From NCBI RefSeq assembly GCF_004341375.1, contig NZ_SLXO01000002.1:310001-374000 (forward strand): a stretch of DNA of 64,000 nt. Direction: 5' to 3'. Positions 1 through 9,060 of this stretch are shown here, piece after piece. The notes beneath the pieces are model-generated. The model was not told where the DNA came from. It ran no database searches and saw nothing but the letters and a program-made list of their open reading frames with translations. The first letter of the stretch is position 1, and every line of letters starts with the position of its first letter. Position numbers and translations under genes: made by a program. This stretch comes from Rhodothalassium salexigens DSM 2132 (GTDB lineage: Bacteria; Pseudomonadota; Alphaproteobacteria; Sphingomonadales; Rhodothalassiaceae).

Positions 1-1478
1 GAGCCCGGCTGGCGGTCGGCCTGGATGGCGCGATTGTATTGGCTGCGCTGATAGCTAAAGCCGCCGACCAGCGCCAACACCCGGCCGGTGTGCGGGTCGA
101 GGGCGACGATCGCGCCCTGGATGTCAGGGATCTGGCGCAGGCCATAGACCGGCGTGTCGCCAAGCGCCGCGCCCGCCTCGTCGAAGAAATCGTCGATCGG
201 TTCGCCGGCGCGGTCGTCGAGCGCTTCCACCGGCACCACGTCGCCGGCGGCCAGGACCTCGGACACGTCCTCAGGGGGATAGCCGAAGCGTTGGTCGGGC
301 AGCCACTTGCGCGCCCAGCCCATGGTCTCGAACGGCACCCAGCCGAAGCTGCCGTCGGCAAAGCCCACCACCGCGCCGTCGTCGCGCAATTCCATGACCA
401 GCGCGGACCGCCAGCCGGGCATGGCCAGCGGCCCGGCGGCGGCGTCCAGCCGCTCGGCCCAGTCGCGCCCGAGCCGGATGCGGGTGATCGGCCCGCGCCA
501 GCCGTGGCGCCGGTCATAGGCCACCAGCCCGTCGCGCAACGCCCGCTCGGCGATCGCCTGGAGCCGGGGTTCAAGCGTCGTGCGCACCGACAGCCCGCCC
601 TCGTAGAGCGCATCGCTGCCATAACGCTCGGCGATCCGCCGGCGCACCGATTCCTCGAAATAGTCGGCGCGGAACACCCGCTCCTCTTCCTCGAAATCGG
701 GCACCAAAGGCTCGGCCACGGCGGCAGCCCAGGTGTCGTCGTCGATATAGCCGTTCTTGCGCATCTGGGCGAGCACCCAGTTGCGCCGGCCGACCGCCGC
801 GTCATGGTCGTGGATCGGATGGTAATTGGCCGGCCCCTTGGGGAGCGCCGCCAGATAGGCCGCCTCGGCCACGGTCAGGTCTTCGAGCGCCTTGTCGAAA
901 TAGGTCAGCGCCGCCGCGCCGACGCCATAGGACCGGCTGCCCAGATAAATCTCGTTGAGATAGAGTTCGAGGATGCGGTCCTTGGAGAACGCCTTTTCGA
1001 TGCGCAGCGCGAGGATCGCTTCCTTGATCTTGCGCTCATAGGAATAGTCGTTGGTCAGCAGGAAGTTACGCGCCACCTGCTGGGTGATGGTCGAAGCGCC
1101 GTGGAACCGCTGTCCCAGATTCTGGATGTTGCGCACCATGGCGCGCGCGATGCTCATGGGGTCGATGCCGAAGTGGCCGTAGAAATTCTTGTCCTCGGCG
1201 GCCATGAAGGCGCGCTTGACCTTGCGCGGGATCTGGTCGACCGGCACGAAGATGCGCCGTTCGCGGGCATATTCGGTCAACAGCGAGCCGTCGCCCGCAT
1301 GGATGCGGGTGATGATCGGCGGCTCGTACTGCGCCAGTTCGGTATGGTCGGGCAAGCCGGGACCGAAGGTCAGGAACGCCCACAACACCACGCCCGCGCC
1401 CGACAGGGCGCCCAGGACGCCGAGAACGATGCCCACGACCAGCAGCCGCCGTACCCATTTCGCTATGGCTCGACCCAC
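1..1478 (-). CDS. mrcA: Penicillin-binding protein 1A (class A PBP), 3' part outside the window
   Basis: Bifunctional inner-membrane murein synthase: glycosyltransferase plus DD-transpeptidase. The reading frame starts at a GTG at 1478, preceded by GGAGG at good spacing; an ATG at 1497 is in another frame. Residues about 10-38 form the membrane anchor. The GT51 domain follows, with AAEDKNFYGHFG (E95, H102), GASTITQQVARN (about 128-139) and ELYLNEIYLG (about 171-180). An OB-like linker leads into GAIVALDPHTGRVLALVGG at the start of the transpeptidase domain. The window ends after RQPG, two bases into a Ser codon that is probably the catalytic Ser of SxxK, so the transpeptidase core cannot be checked. 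It lies downstream of amiC on the same strand. PBP1A next to AmiC and divergent from rne is a common alphaproteobacterial arrangement. Confidence 0.95.
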   Translation of the reverse strand, partial: MGRAIAKWVRRLLVVGIVLGVLGALSGAGVVLWAFLTFGPGLPDHTELAQYEPPIITRIHAGDGSLLTEYARERRIFVPVDQIPRKVKRAFMAAEDKNFYGHFGIDPMSIARAMVRNIQNLGQRFHGASTITQQVARNFLLTNDYSYERKIKEAILALRIEKAFSKDRILELYLNEIYLGSRSYGVGAAALTYFDKALEDLTVAEAAYLAALPKGPANYHPIHDHDAAVGRRNWVLAQMRKNGYIDDDTWAAAVAEPLVPDFEEEERVFRADYFEESVRRRIAERYGSDALYEGGLSVRTTLEPRLQAIAERALRDGLVAYDRRHGWRGPITRIRLGRDWAERLDAAAGPLAMPGWRSALVMELRDDGAVVGFADGSFGWVPFETMGWARKWLPDQRFGYPPEDVSEVLAAGDVVPVEALDDRAGEPIDDFFDEAGAALGDTPVYGLRQIPDIQGAIVALDPHTGRVLALVGGFSYQRSQYNRAIQADRQPG

Positions 1479-1703
1479 GCTTTCCGCCTCCACTCATCGG
1501 CTGACCCGCCGGTTTCGGCCGACCGGGGCGGGCACCGTCGCGCCCCTATCCCCCGCGACCGTCTTACGGCCTTGTTTCTGCCGCTAACATAAGGAGAAAA
1601 TGTGTCAGCGGCCATGGCGGTGACGGAAGCCCCGGTAGCAGCCGCAGGCCCGCGTCGAGTTCCCTGTGTCGCGCCACCACGTTAACAGACAGTGGCCAAA
1701 TCT

Positions 1704-2969
1704 CTAGAAGTCCGTGGCATTGGCGGTATCGAAATAGCTGTCGACCGCCCGGGCCACCGCCTCGGCCACCCGGGCGCGACCGTTGCGGGATTCGAGCAAC
1801 CGGGCGTCGCGCGGGTTGGACAGATAGCCCGTCTCCAGCAGGATCGACGGCACCTCGGGCGATTTGAGCACCACGAAGCCGGCGAAGCGGTGGGTGTTGG
1901 TGCGCACCACATGGCGCTGTTTCAACTCGCCGACCAGAAAGCTGGCCAACCGCGCCGACTGGTTCATGGACCGGCGCTGCGCCAGGTCGATGAGGATCGG
2001 CGCCACCTCGGGTGCTTCGGTGTTGAGGTCGATGCCGCCGATCAGGTCGGCCTTGTTCTCCTTGCGCGCCAGGGCCGCGGCCTCGCGGTCGGACGCGGTC
2101 TCGGACAGGGTATAGACGGTGGCGCCGCGCACATTGCGGTTGTCGAGGGCGTCGGCATGCACCGAGATAAACAGGTCGGCCTGGTGTTCGTGGGCGATGC
2201 GGATACGGTTGCGCAGCGAATGGAAGATATCGCGGTCGCGGGTCAGGTGGACCTCATAGCGGCCGCTCTTCTCCAGCCGATCGCGAATGGTCTTGGCGAT
2301 GCCCAACACCACGGTCTTTTCCGGCCGGCCGAGCACGCCGATTGTGCCAGGATCGGTGCCGCCATGGCCGGGGTCGATCACCACCACCGGCTTGCCACCG
2401 TCATCGGCGCCCATCGCCGGCACCTGCACCGGATCGCGGCGCGGTCCGGCGCCGTTCTGGGCGCGGCGTTCGGCCACATGGTCGATAAACGCCTGGCGGC
2501 TGGTTTCGGTCAGGTCGAACACCAGCCGATAGCCATAGCGCCCCGACGGCGACAGGGTGAAAAACTTGTCGAGCGTCGCCGGCCCGGCCAGGTCGAGCAC
2601 CACCCGCGATGTGCCGGGCTTGAACAGGCCGTAGCGATATTCGCGGATCAGCCCGCGCCCATCCGCCTGACCGGGGCCGGTGATGTCGAAGGTCACTTCG
2701 GGCAGATTGACCACCAGCCGGTAGGGATCGGCCAGGGTGAACACCTCGGCGTCGAGTTTGCGGTCCAGGTCGATCACGAAGCGCGTGCGGTCGCCATTCT
2801 CGCCGACGCGCAGCCCCACCACCCGCGGCTCGGCGCCCAAGGCGGGGCCAGCCGCGCCAAACAGCGCCACGGCGAAGGTGGCCAGCATCAACGCCGGCAC
2901 CATCATTGCCCGCAACGCTCGGCACATGCGAAGAGACGCCAGAGCCACGGCAGTACGCATTTCTCTCAT
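1704..2969 (-). CDS. amiC: N-acetylmuramoyl-L-alanine amidase with AMIN domain
   Basis: Periplasmic zinc amidase that cleaves the amide bond between MurNAc and the peptide stem during daughter-cell separation. From the ATG at 2969 (behind GAAAGG) it has 421 residues. An upstream in-frame ATG at 3086 would add 39 residues that look non-coding and displace the signal peptide; the ATG at 2960 is also possible. Residues 1-45 form a signal peptide. An AMIN domain follows at about 48-156 (peptidoglycan/divisome targeting), then Amidase_3. Visible zinc ligands are H202 in VIDPGHGG, E217 in PEKTV and H271 in SVHADA; the catalytic Glu is E379 in LLETGYLSN. The protein ends cleanly at a TAG. mrcA lies downstream on the same strand, giving a septal wall remodelling and synthesis pair. 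Confidence 0.95.
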   Translation of the reverse strand: MREMRTAVALASLRMCRALRAMMVPALMLATFAVALFGAAGPALGAEPRVVGLRVGENGDRTRFVIDLDRKLDAEVFTLADPYRLVVNLPEVTFDITGPGQADGRGLIREYRYGLFKPGTSRVVLDLAGPATLDKFFTLSPSGRYGYRLVFDLTETSRQAFIDHVAERRAQNGAGPRRDPVQVPAMGADDGGKPVVVIDPGHGGTDPGTIGVLGRPEKTVVLGIAKTIRDRLEKSGRYEVHLTRDRDIFHSLRNRIRIAHEHQADLFISVHADALDNRNVRGATVYTLSETASDREAAALARKENKADLIGGIDLNTEAPEVAPILIDLAQRRSMNQSARLASFLVGELKQRHVVRTNTHRFAGFVVLKSPEVPSILLETGYLSNPRDARLLESRNGRARVAEAVARAVDSYFDTANATDF

Positions 2970-3697
2970 CGGGCCTTTCAAGTCGCGGGCGGAACCGGCA
3001 AAGCGCGGCTGAGCCGGTCCGGCCTGACGCTCAGCGATACACTTTGCGATCCAATCACAACAAGACGCACCAGACCAGCCTGTCAAGCCGTCATCGCCGC
3101 GCAGGTGTCACACGGGCACTGCCCCGACAGGGCTCAAGCACTGGCAGAACCGTGCCAAATCGGTACTGGGGCCGTAGCGGGGCGGCGACCGGAGAGATCG
3201 AGCGGCGGCACGACAATCCGGTCACTCCGCCCGACCGCTCCGGGTCAGCCCACAATCGTTTGGCCGTGGCATGTTCGCAACAAGAAGGATTGCGCCCGGT
3301 GGGTTCAGTGTCTAGATTTGAGAGGCAATACGTTGCCGTACGGGGACCGAGCCTGGTTCGCGCCCGGCGGATGGTAAAACGAGCCCAGCCCATGGCCCGG
3401 CGCTTGACAGAAGCGCCCAATGCCGCCGGGTCGGCGGTTGAAACGCCGTTCCGGGCCGAGCCCTACCGCCGACAAGCCGCCCCCGCACGGCGCCGAGCGT
3501 TGAGAAAGTACGCCTTATGAGGTCAGCCACAGCCCTGAATACGGGCCCCATCGCCGCCAACCGCGCCGTCCGCGCGTTGCCGGCGTTCTCGTGCTGCCCC
3601 AAGGCCCCCGATTTCCCCGAACCAGACACCCGGACCCAAGCGCCCCCAGGTTCCCGTCCTGGACGACGGCGCGGGCTCCGGTGCGGAGACTTAGCCT
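2970..3697. other. 728-bp divergent intergenic region between amiC and rne
   Basis: No ORF here looks coding: the third-position G/C pattern is lost and local composition drops. It must hold both the amiC promoter (minus strand) and the rne promoter with a long leader (plus strand). A weak amiC candidate is TTGTTG, a 16-bp spacer and TGTATC on the minus strand, at 3063-3036. A long rne leader is expected because RNase E is autoregulated through its 5'UTR in enterobacteria; whether that holds here is inference. A small ORF could hide here, but none has both a ribosome binding site and coding-like codon use. Confidence 0.6.
3290..3318 (+). promoter_or_regulatory. Candidate sigma-70 promoter for rne
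   Basis: TTGCGC at 3290-3295 and TAGATT at 3313-3318 are separated by exactly 17 bp. This would start transcription about 370 nt upstream of rne and leave a long 5' leader. The -35 element is imperfect, so the call is modest. Confidence 0.4.
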
Positions 3698-6487
3698 ATG
3701 TCGACCCGAATGTTGATCGATGCGCGTCACGAAGAAGAAACGCGCGTCACCGTGATCAAAGGCAACCGGATTGAAGAATTCGATTACGAATCCAGCACCA
3801 AGCGACAACTCAAAGGGAATATCTATCTCGCCAAGGTAACCCGGGTCGAACCCTCGCTGCAGGCGGCGTTCGTCGAATATGGCGGCAATCGTCAGGGCTT
3901 CCTGGCGTTTAGCGAAATCCACCCCGACTATTATCAAATCCCGGTCGCCGACCGCGAAGCGCTGCTGCGCGAGGAACAGGACGCCGCGGCGGCCGATGCC
4001 GCGCGCGAGCCCGACGGCAATGGCGACGGCGAGGTCGAGACCCTCGGCGACGACGCCGAAGACCCGCCGCGCCCGACCGCGTCGGCGCACAAGAAGCGCT
4101 ACAAGATCCAAGAGGTGATCAAGCGCCGGCAAATCCTGCTCATTCAGGTGGTCAAGGAAGAGCGCGGCAGCAAGGGCGCCGCCCTGACCACCTATCTGTC
4201 GCTGGCCGGGCGCTATTGCGTGTTGATGCCCAATTCGACCACCGGCGGCGGTATTTCGCGCAAGATCGCCAATGCCGGCGACCGCAAGCGGCTGAAGTCG
4301 GTGATGGAGGCGCTGGCGGTGCCCGAGGGCATGGGCTGCATCATCCGCACCGCCGGGCTGTCGCGCACCAAGGCCGAGATCAAGCGCGATTTCGACTATC
4401 TGATCCGCCTGTGGGACGAGATCCGCACCCTGACGCTCAAGTCGGTGGCGCCGTGCCTGGTCTATGAAGAGGCCAATCTGATCAAGCGCTCGATCCGCGA
4501 CCTTTACACCCGCGATATCGACGAGGTGCTGGTGGAGGGCGAGACCGGCTACCGCACCGCCAAGGACTTCATGCGCATGCTGATGCCCAGCCATGCGCGC
4601 AAGGTGAAGCACTACAAAGACAATATCCCGCTGTTCCACCGCTATCAGGTCGAACAGCAGTTGGAGAGCATGTACAACCCCGAGGTGGAACTGCGCTCGG
4701 GCGGCTATATCGTCATCAACCCGACCGAAGCGCTGGTGTCCATCGACGTCAACTCGGGCCGCTCCACCAAGGAGCATAATATCGAGGAGACGGCGCTCAA
4801 GACCAACCTCGAAGCCGCCGACGAGGTGGCGCGCCAGTTGCGCCTGCGCGACATGGCCGGGCTGGTGGTCATCGACTTCATCGACATGGACGAGCGCGGC
4901 AACAATCGCGCGGTCGAAAAGCGGCTCAAGGATGCGCTCAAGACCGACCGGGCGCGCGTCCAGGTGGGCCGCATCTCGCCCTTCGGCCTGCTGGAGATGT
5001 CGCGCCAGCGCCTGCGCCCCAATCTGATCGAGGCGAGCACGGTGACCTGCGCGGCGTGTAAGGGCACCGGCACCACCCGGTCGGTTGAAAGCCAGTCGCT
5101 GCGCATCCTGCGCCGGCTCGAAGAAGAAGGCATCCGCGACCGCTCGGGCGAGGTGATCATCCACGCGCCCGCCGAGGTGGTGACCTATCTGTTCAACCGC
5201 AAGCGTACCGCGCTCGCCGATCTGGAAGCGCGCTATGGCCTTTCGGTCAGCGTCTATCCCCAGGCCGGCGACGACGGCGAAGCCTTCCTGATGGAACGTC
5301 TGCCCAAGGACGCCGAGCCGGGTGCCGACCCCATCGTGGTGCGCCAGGAAACCGGTGCCGGCGAACGCGCCGCGCCGCCGCCCGAAGCGCCCGCGCGCGC
5401 CAAGTCCCGCGAGCGCGACGCCGAGACCAGCCGCGAGCGCGACAAGCCGCGCGAAACGCCGACGCCGCAGGCCGAGGCGGCGGGCGGCAATGATGGCGGG
5501 TCCAAGAAAAAGCGCCGCCGCCGGCCGCGCCGCAAGAAAAAGACCGAAAGCGAGACGATCGAGGCACAGGCCGGCACCGAGACCGCAGAGACCGTGGCCG
5601 AGACCGCTGAGACCGCAGCCGCCCCGGTTCCCGCCACGGCTGACGGCGCCGACGGCGACGACACCGCCAAGACCGGGGCATCCGGCGACAAGCCGAGCCG
5701 CAGCCGACGCTCCCGCCGGCGCAAGCCCAAGGCATCGGCGGAGACGCGCGCCGAAGACGGCCAAACAGCCGACGACGGTGCAACGCCGGCCGCGGAAAGC
5801 CCCGCCGACGCGACCGCAGCAACCGCCGACGAGGCTGCCGACGGTGGCCGAGAGACGCAGACCGATGCCGCCCCGGGCAGCGACCAGGCGGCGGCGGACG
5901 ACGCCCAGAAGCCGGCCAAGTCGAGCCGCAGCCGGCGCTCCCGCCGGCGCAAGCCGAGCGGGGGCGACGACGCGCCCGCCGCGCAAAGCGACGGCGACGC
6001 GACGGCGCCGCCCGCAGGTGACGGCGATGCCCCGGCGCTCGACGCCACGCCGCCGGCGCGGCCCAAGCGTCGGGTGCGTCGCAAGCCGGCCGAAGCGGAC
6101 ACTCCGGCAGGGGAAAGCGCCGCCAACGAAGGCACCGAGCCGGCACCGGCCGCCCCGCTCGCGCCAACCGCCGAGCCGGCACCGACCGCCGACGCCCGCA
6201 AACCGGCCGACCCGCAGGCCGCCAAGCCGAAAACCGCTCAGCCCGAGACCGGCGCCGGCGCGGCGTCCCCCGACACCCCGGCCGACACCCCGGCCAAGCC
6301 GAAATCCGACCCGGTCGCCGCCGCCCCCAGGCCCGACGCCCCGGTGATGGCCGAAGATACCGGCGGCGTCGAACGCCAGCGGCTCGGTCAGGCGACCGGC
6401 GACGACGCGACGGCCGAAGAGTCCGCCGCATCGGACGCCGACCGGCCCAAGCGCAAGGGCTGGTGGCAGCGCGCCTTCGGCAACTGA
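3698..6487 (+). CDS. rne: Ribonuclease E (RNase E/G family)
   Basis: Endoribonuclease that starts mRNA decay and processes rRNA and tRNA precursors; it scaffolds the degradosome at the membrane. 929 residues. The N-terminal half holds the S1 domain, starting MSTRMLIDARHEEETRV and interrupted by an acidic insert at about 95-130. The DNase I-like catalytic core follows, with Mg-binding D350 (SIDVNSG) and D393 (VVIDFIDMD), then the zinc-link Cys pair C451/C454 in TCAACKGTG. From about residue 530 it is low-complexity Ala/Pro/Asp/Glu-rich sequence broken by four Arg/Lys clusters (about 603-618, 665-678, 740-753, 787-797), two of which share SRSRRSRRRKP. Such disordered tails bind RNA and degradosome partners in other bacteria. 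The extreme C-terminus, KGWWQRAFGN, resembles a terminal amphipathic/partner motif. Confidence 0.97.
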   Translation: MSTRMLIDARHEEETRVTVIKGNRIEEFDYESSTKRQLKGNIYLAKVTRVEPSLQAAFVEYGGNRQGFLAFSEIHPDYYQIPVADREALLREEQDAAAADAAREPDGNGDGEVETLGDDAEDPPRPTASAHKKRYKIQEVIKRRQILLIQVVKEERGSKGAALTTYLSLAGRYCVLMPNSTTGGGISRKIANAGDRKRLKSVMEALAVPEGMGCIIRTAGLSRTKAEIKRDFDYLIRLWDEIRTLTLKSVAPCLVYEEANLIKRSIRDLYTRDIDEVLVEGETGYRTAKDFMRMLMPSHARKVKHYKDNIPLFHRYQVEQQLESMYNPEVELRSGGYIVINPTEALVSIDVNSGRSTKEHNIEETALKTNLEAADEVARQLRLRDMAGLVVIDFIDMDERGNNRAVEKRLKDALKTDRARVQVGRISPFGLLEMSRQRLRPNLIEASTVTCAACKGTGTTRSVESQSLRILRRLEEEGIRDRSGEVIIHAPAEVVTYLFNRKRTALADLEARYGLSVSVYPQAGDDGEAFLMERLPKDAEPGADPIVVRQETGAGERAAPPPEAPARAKSRERDAETSRERDKPRETPTPQAEAAGGNDGGSKKKRRRRPRRKKKTESETIEAQAGTETAETVAETAETAAAPVPATADGADGDDTAKTGASGDKPSRSRRSRRRKPKASAETRAEDGQTADDGATPAAESPADATAATADEAADGGRETQTDAAPGSDQAAADDAQKPAKSSRSRRSRRRKPSGGDDAPAAQSDGDATAPPAGDGDAPALDATPPARPKRRVRRKPAEADTPAGESAANEGTEPAPAAPLAPTAEPAPTADARKPADPQAAKPKTAQPETGAGAASPDTPADTPAKPKSDPVAAAPRPDAPVMAEDTGGVERQRLGQATGDDATAEESAASDADRPKRKGWWQRAFGN

Positions 6488-6655
6488 TCGTGGATATCCG
6501 GGGCAGCGGCGGCACCCCCGCCCTGCCCCGGCTCTCGGCCCCGACCCGACCAACCGCCCGCGACCGCACGCCCTGCCCGGTCCGGTCCCCCCAGCGCCGC
6601 ACCGGGGCATCGCGGCCGGGGGCGGCGCAACACCGTCGCCAGGGAGACGCTTACG

Positions 6656-8035
6656 ATGATCCGACGCCTGTGCCTGCTCGCCGTGGCCGCGCTCGCGCTG
6701 GTGATCCAGCCGGTCGGGCGCGCGGCCCTTGCCCAGCGGCTGTTGCGCGACGCCGAAACCGAAGCGTTCCTGCACCATATCTCGGACCCGATCTTCGAGG
6801 CCGCCGGGCTCAGCCCGCAGGCGGTCAACATCTATCTGCTGGACGACACCTCGGTGAACGCCTTCGTGCCCGGCGGCCAGAACATCGTCGTCCACGCCGG
6901 CCTGCTGCTCAACCTGGACACGGTGGGCGAGGTGCAGGGCATCATGGCCCACGAAACCGGCCACATCACCGGCAGCCACATCCCGCGCATGGGCGAAGGC
7001 TTCAGCCAGTCGATGGGCCTGCAATTGCTGGGCGTGCTACTGGGCGCGGCGGCCATTGCGGCCGGCGGCGGCGCCGCCGGCGCCGGGCTGATCATGGGCG
7101 GCCAGTCGATGGCCCAGCGCAGCTTCCTGAGCTATCGCCGGGTCCAGGAATCCGCCGCCGACCAGGCCGCCGTGCGGTTCCTCAACCAAGCCGGCATCTC
7201 GGGCCGGGGCCTGGTCAGCGTGTTCGAGCGCTTCGAGCAACGCGACAAGGCGCTTGGCGCGGAGAACTTTCAATATGTGATCACCCACCCGCTGTCGGAG
7301 CGGCGGCTAGACCGGATCACCCCGTTGCTCAAGGCGTCGGAGCATTGGGACACCCCGGCCCCGGAGGAAGACCAGCGGCTGTTCCGGCGCGTCCAGGCGA
7401 AGATCTACGGCTTCACCTATCGCCCGCAGGCGACGCTGGCCAAATACCCCCCCAGCGACACCAGCGTGGCGGCGCGCTATGCCCGCGTCTATGCCTATGA
7501 CAAGGCGCTCGACTGGGACAAGGCGCTGGCCGAGATCGACAGCCTGATCGCCGAAGCCCCCGACGACCCCTATTTCCACGAAATGAAGGGGCAGATGCTG
7601 TACGAAAACGGCCGCATCGACGACGCCCTGCCGTCGCTGCGCCGGGCCGCCAATCTGCGCCCCCACGAGCCGCTGTTGCAGACCCTGCTCGGCCGCGCCC
7701 TGGTGGTCAAGGACACGCCCGAGGCCGACACCGAAGCGGTCACCTATCTGCGCCGCGCCGCCGCCATGGATCAGAACGACACCCTGTCGCGCTACAATCT
7801 GGCGATCATCTACACCCGGCGCGACCAGCCCGGCCTGGCCAATCTGGTCGGCGCCGAGCGCGCGTTCATCACCCGCAACTACGCCGCCGCGCTGCGCCAG
7901 GGCCAGATCGCCATGCGCCAGTTGGAAGAAGGCACCCCCAACTGGGTGCGCGCCCAAGACATCGTCTCGGCCTCGATCGGCCAGATCGACCCGGACAAGC
8001 TGCGCCGCGTCGACGGCCAGGGCCCGCGACGCTAG
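6656..8035 (+). CDS. Periplasmic M48-family zinc metalloprotease with TPR domain (BepA/YfgC-like)
   Basis: Predicted envelope quality-control protease. In E. coli the related BepA degrades or chaperones stalled LptD and BAM substrates; the substrate here is not known. 459 residues. A signal peptide covers residues 1-25 (MIRRLCLLAVAALALV, cleavage after AALA). The zinc motif HETGH is at 99-103, and the third ligand is in QESAADQAAV. Two hydrophobic Gly/Ala stretches near 120-145 are typical of the family. The second half (about 270-450) reads as tetratricopeptide helices (for example KALDWDKALAEIDSLIAEAPDDPYFHEMKG). The start has AGGGAG upstream. It sits 168 nt after rne and 161 nt before the DsbA-like gene, on the same strand. 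Confidence 0.92.
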   Translation: MIRRLCLLAVAALALVIQPVGRAALAQRLLRDAETEAFLHHISDPIFEAAGLSPQAVNIYLLDDTSVNAFVPGGQNIVVHAGLLLNLDTVGEVQGIMAHETGHITGSHIPRMGEGFSQSMGLQLLGVLLGAAAIAAGGGAAGAGLIMGGQSMAQRSFLSYRRVQESAADQAAVRFLNQAGISGRGLVSVFERFEQRDKALGAENFQYVITHPLSERRLDRITPLLKASEHWDTPAPEEDQRLFRRVQAKIYGFTYRPQATLAKYPPSDTSVAARYARVYAYDKALDWDKALAEIDSLIAEAPDDPYFHEMKGQMLYENGRIDDALPSLRRAANLRPHEPLLQTLLGRALVVKDTPEADTEAVTYLRRAAAMDQNDTLSRYNLAIIYTRRDQPGLANLVGAERAFITRNYAAALRQGQIAMRQLEEGTPNWVRAQDIVSASIGQIDPDKLRRVDGQGPRR

Positions 8036-8196
8036 GATCGGCGGGCCACTGGCGCGAGGGCCGCACCGACCCTCGCCGCTCAGATCCTGCCATATCCGCG
8101 CCGCACGCCGGCGCGACCCTCACCTGTCCCCCAGCCCGACCGGCCCGAGCCCTGCGCGCCCCGCGGCGCGGTCGGCGATAACGGAGTACGCCCCCG

Positions 8197-8979
8197 ATGA
8201 CGACCCGATTTCTCAGCCTCGGCTTGGCCGTGATCGCCCTGGCCACCGCCCTGACGGCCCTGATCCTGCCGCGCGGCGGCAGCGACGACGCGGCCGTCAG
8301 CACCGCCGAGCGCGCGGCCATGGAACAAGTGGTCGAAGCCTATATCCTCGACAATCCCGACATCATTCCGCGCGCCTTGCAACGCTGGCAGTATCAGCAA
8401 CAGCAACGCGAACAGGACGACCTGGCGCAAAAGGCCGACCAGGTCTTCGATCAACTGGCCAGCGACCCGCGTGCCCCCAGCGCCGGCCCCGAAAACGCGC
8501 CGGTAACCATCGTCGAATATTTCGATTATCGCTGCCAGTATTGCCGTGTTGCTTATAAGTACACCAGCGAAATCATGGCGAGCCGCGATGATGTGCGCTA
8601 TATCTTCAAGCTGTTCCCGGTGCTCGACCGCGAAGACGACGACCCGGCCCTGTCGCGCCGGGCGGCGATCTACGCCATGGCGGCCGAGGAAACCGGCCGC
8701 TTCGCCGCCTATCACGACGCGATGATGACCCGCAGCGGCCGGCTGACGCCCGAACGCCTGGACGACCTGGCCCAGGCCGCCGGCCTGGCACCCGAAACCC
8801 TGGCCGCCGCGCGCCAGGACGCCGAATTGGCGGCCTATGTGGACGGGGTGATGGAAGAGGCCCGGCTGATGGGTATCCGCGCCACCCCGACCTTCCTGAT
8901 CAACGGCCAGGTGGTCCAGGGTGCCGGCGGGCCCGAGCGCATCCTCGACGCCATCGAGCGCGCCAAGAACGCCGGCTGA
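8197..8979 (+). CDS. DsbA-family thiol-disulfide oxidoreductase (BdbD/Com1-like)
   Basis: Periplasmic thioredoxin-fold protein that forms or isomerises disulfides in exported proteins. 260 residues. An uncleaved or cleaved N-terminal hydrophobic segment covers about 5-24, followed by a helical region with Gln/Glu repeats (about 45-85). The active site is C113-Q-Y-C116 in YFDYRCQYC, and the cis-Pro loop is RATPTFLING near the C-terminus. The ATG has GGAG upstream. It follows the M48 protease on the same strand, which fits an envelope protein quality-control neighbourhood. Direction of catalysis (oxidase or isomerase) cannot be read from the sequence. Confidence 0.92.
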   Translation: MTTRFLSLGLAVIALATALTALILPRGGSDDAAVSTAERAAMEQVVEAYILDNPDIIPRALQRWQYQQQQREQDDLAQKADQVFDQLASDPRAPSAGPENAPVTIVEYFDYRCQYCRVAYKYTSEIMASRDDVRYIFKLFPVLDREDDDPALSRRAAIYAMAAEETGRFAAYHDAMMTRSGRLTPERLDDLAQAAGLAPETLAAARQDAELAAYVDGVMEEARLMGIRATPTFLINGQVVQGAGGPERILDAIERAKNAG

Positions 8980-9060
8980 CCGAACCACCCACCCGGGCGG
9001 GCCATGACCGCGGGCCATGCCCTCTGGTCTTGGCCCGCCCGGGCGAGTAGAACAGCGCCC

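Noticed and set aside
3515-7024. 1169-residue open frame on the minus strand
   Set aside because: Antisense shadow of rne and the M48 protease gene: the plus-strand frames have clear domains, while this one is repetitive Gly/Arg/Ala with no motif. High GC removes stop codons on the opposite strand.
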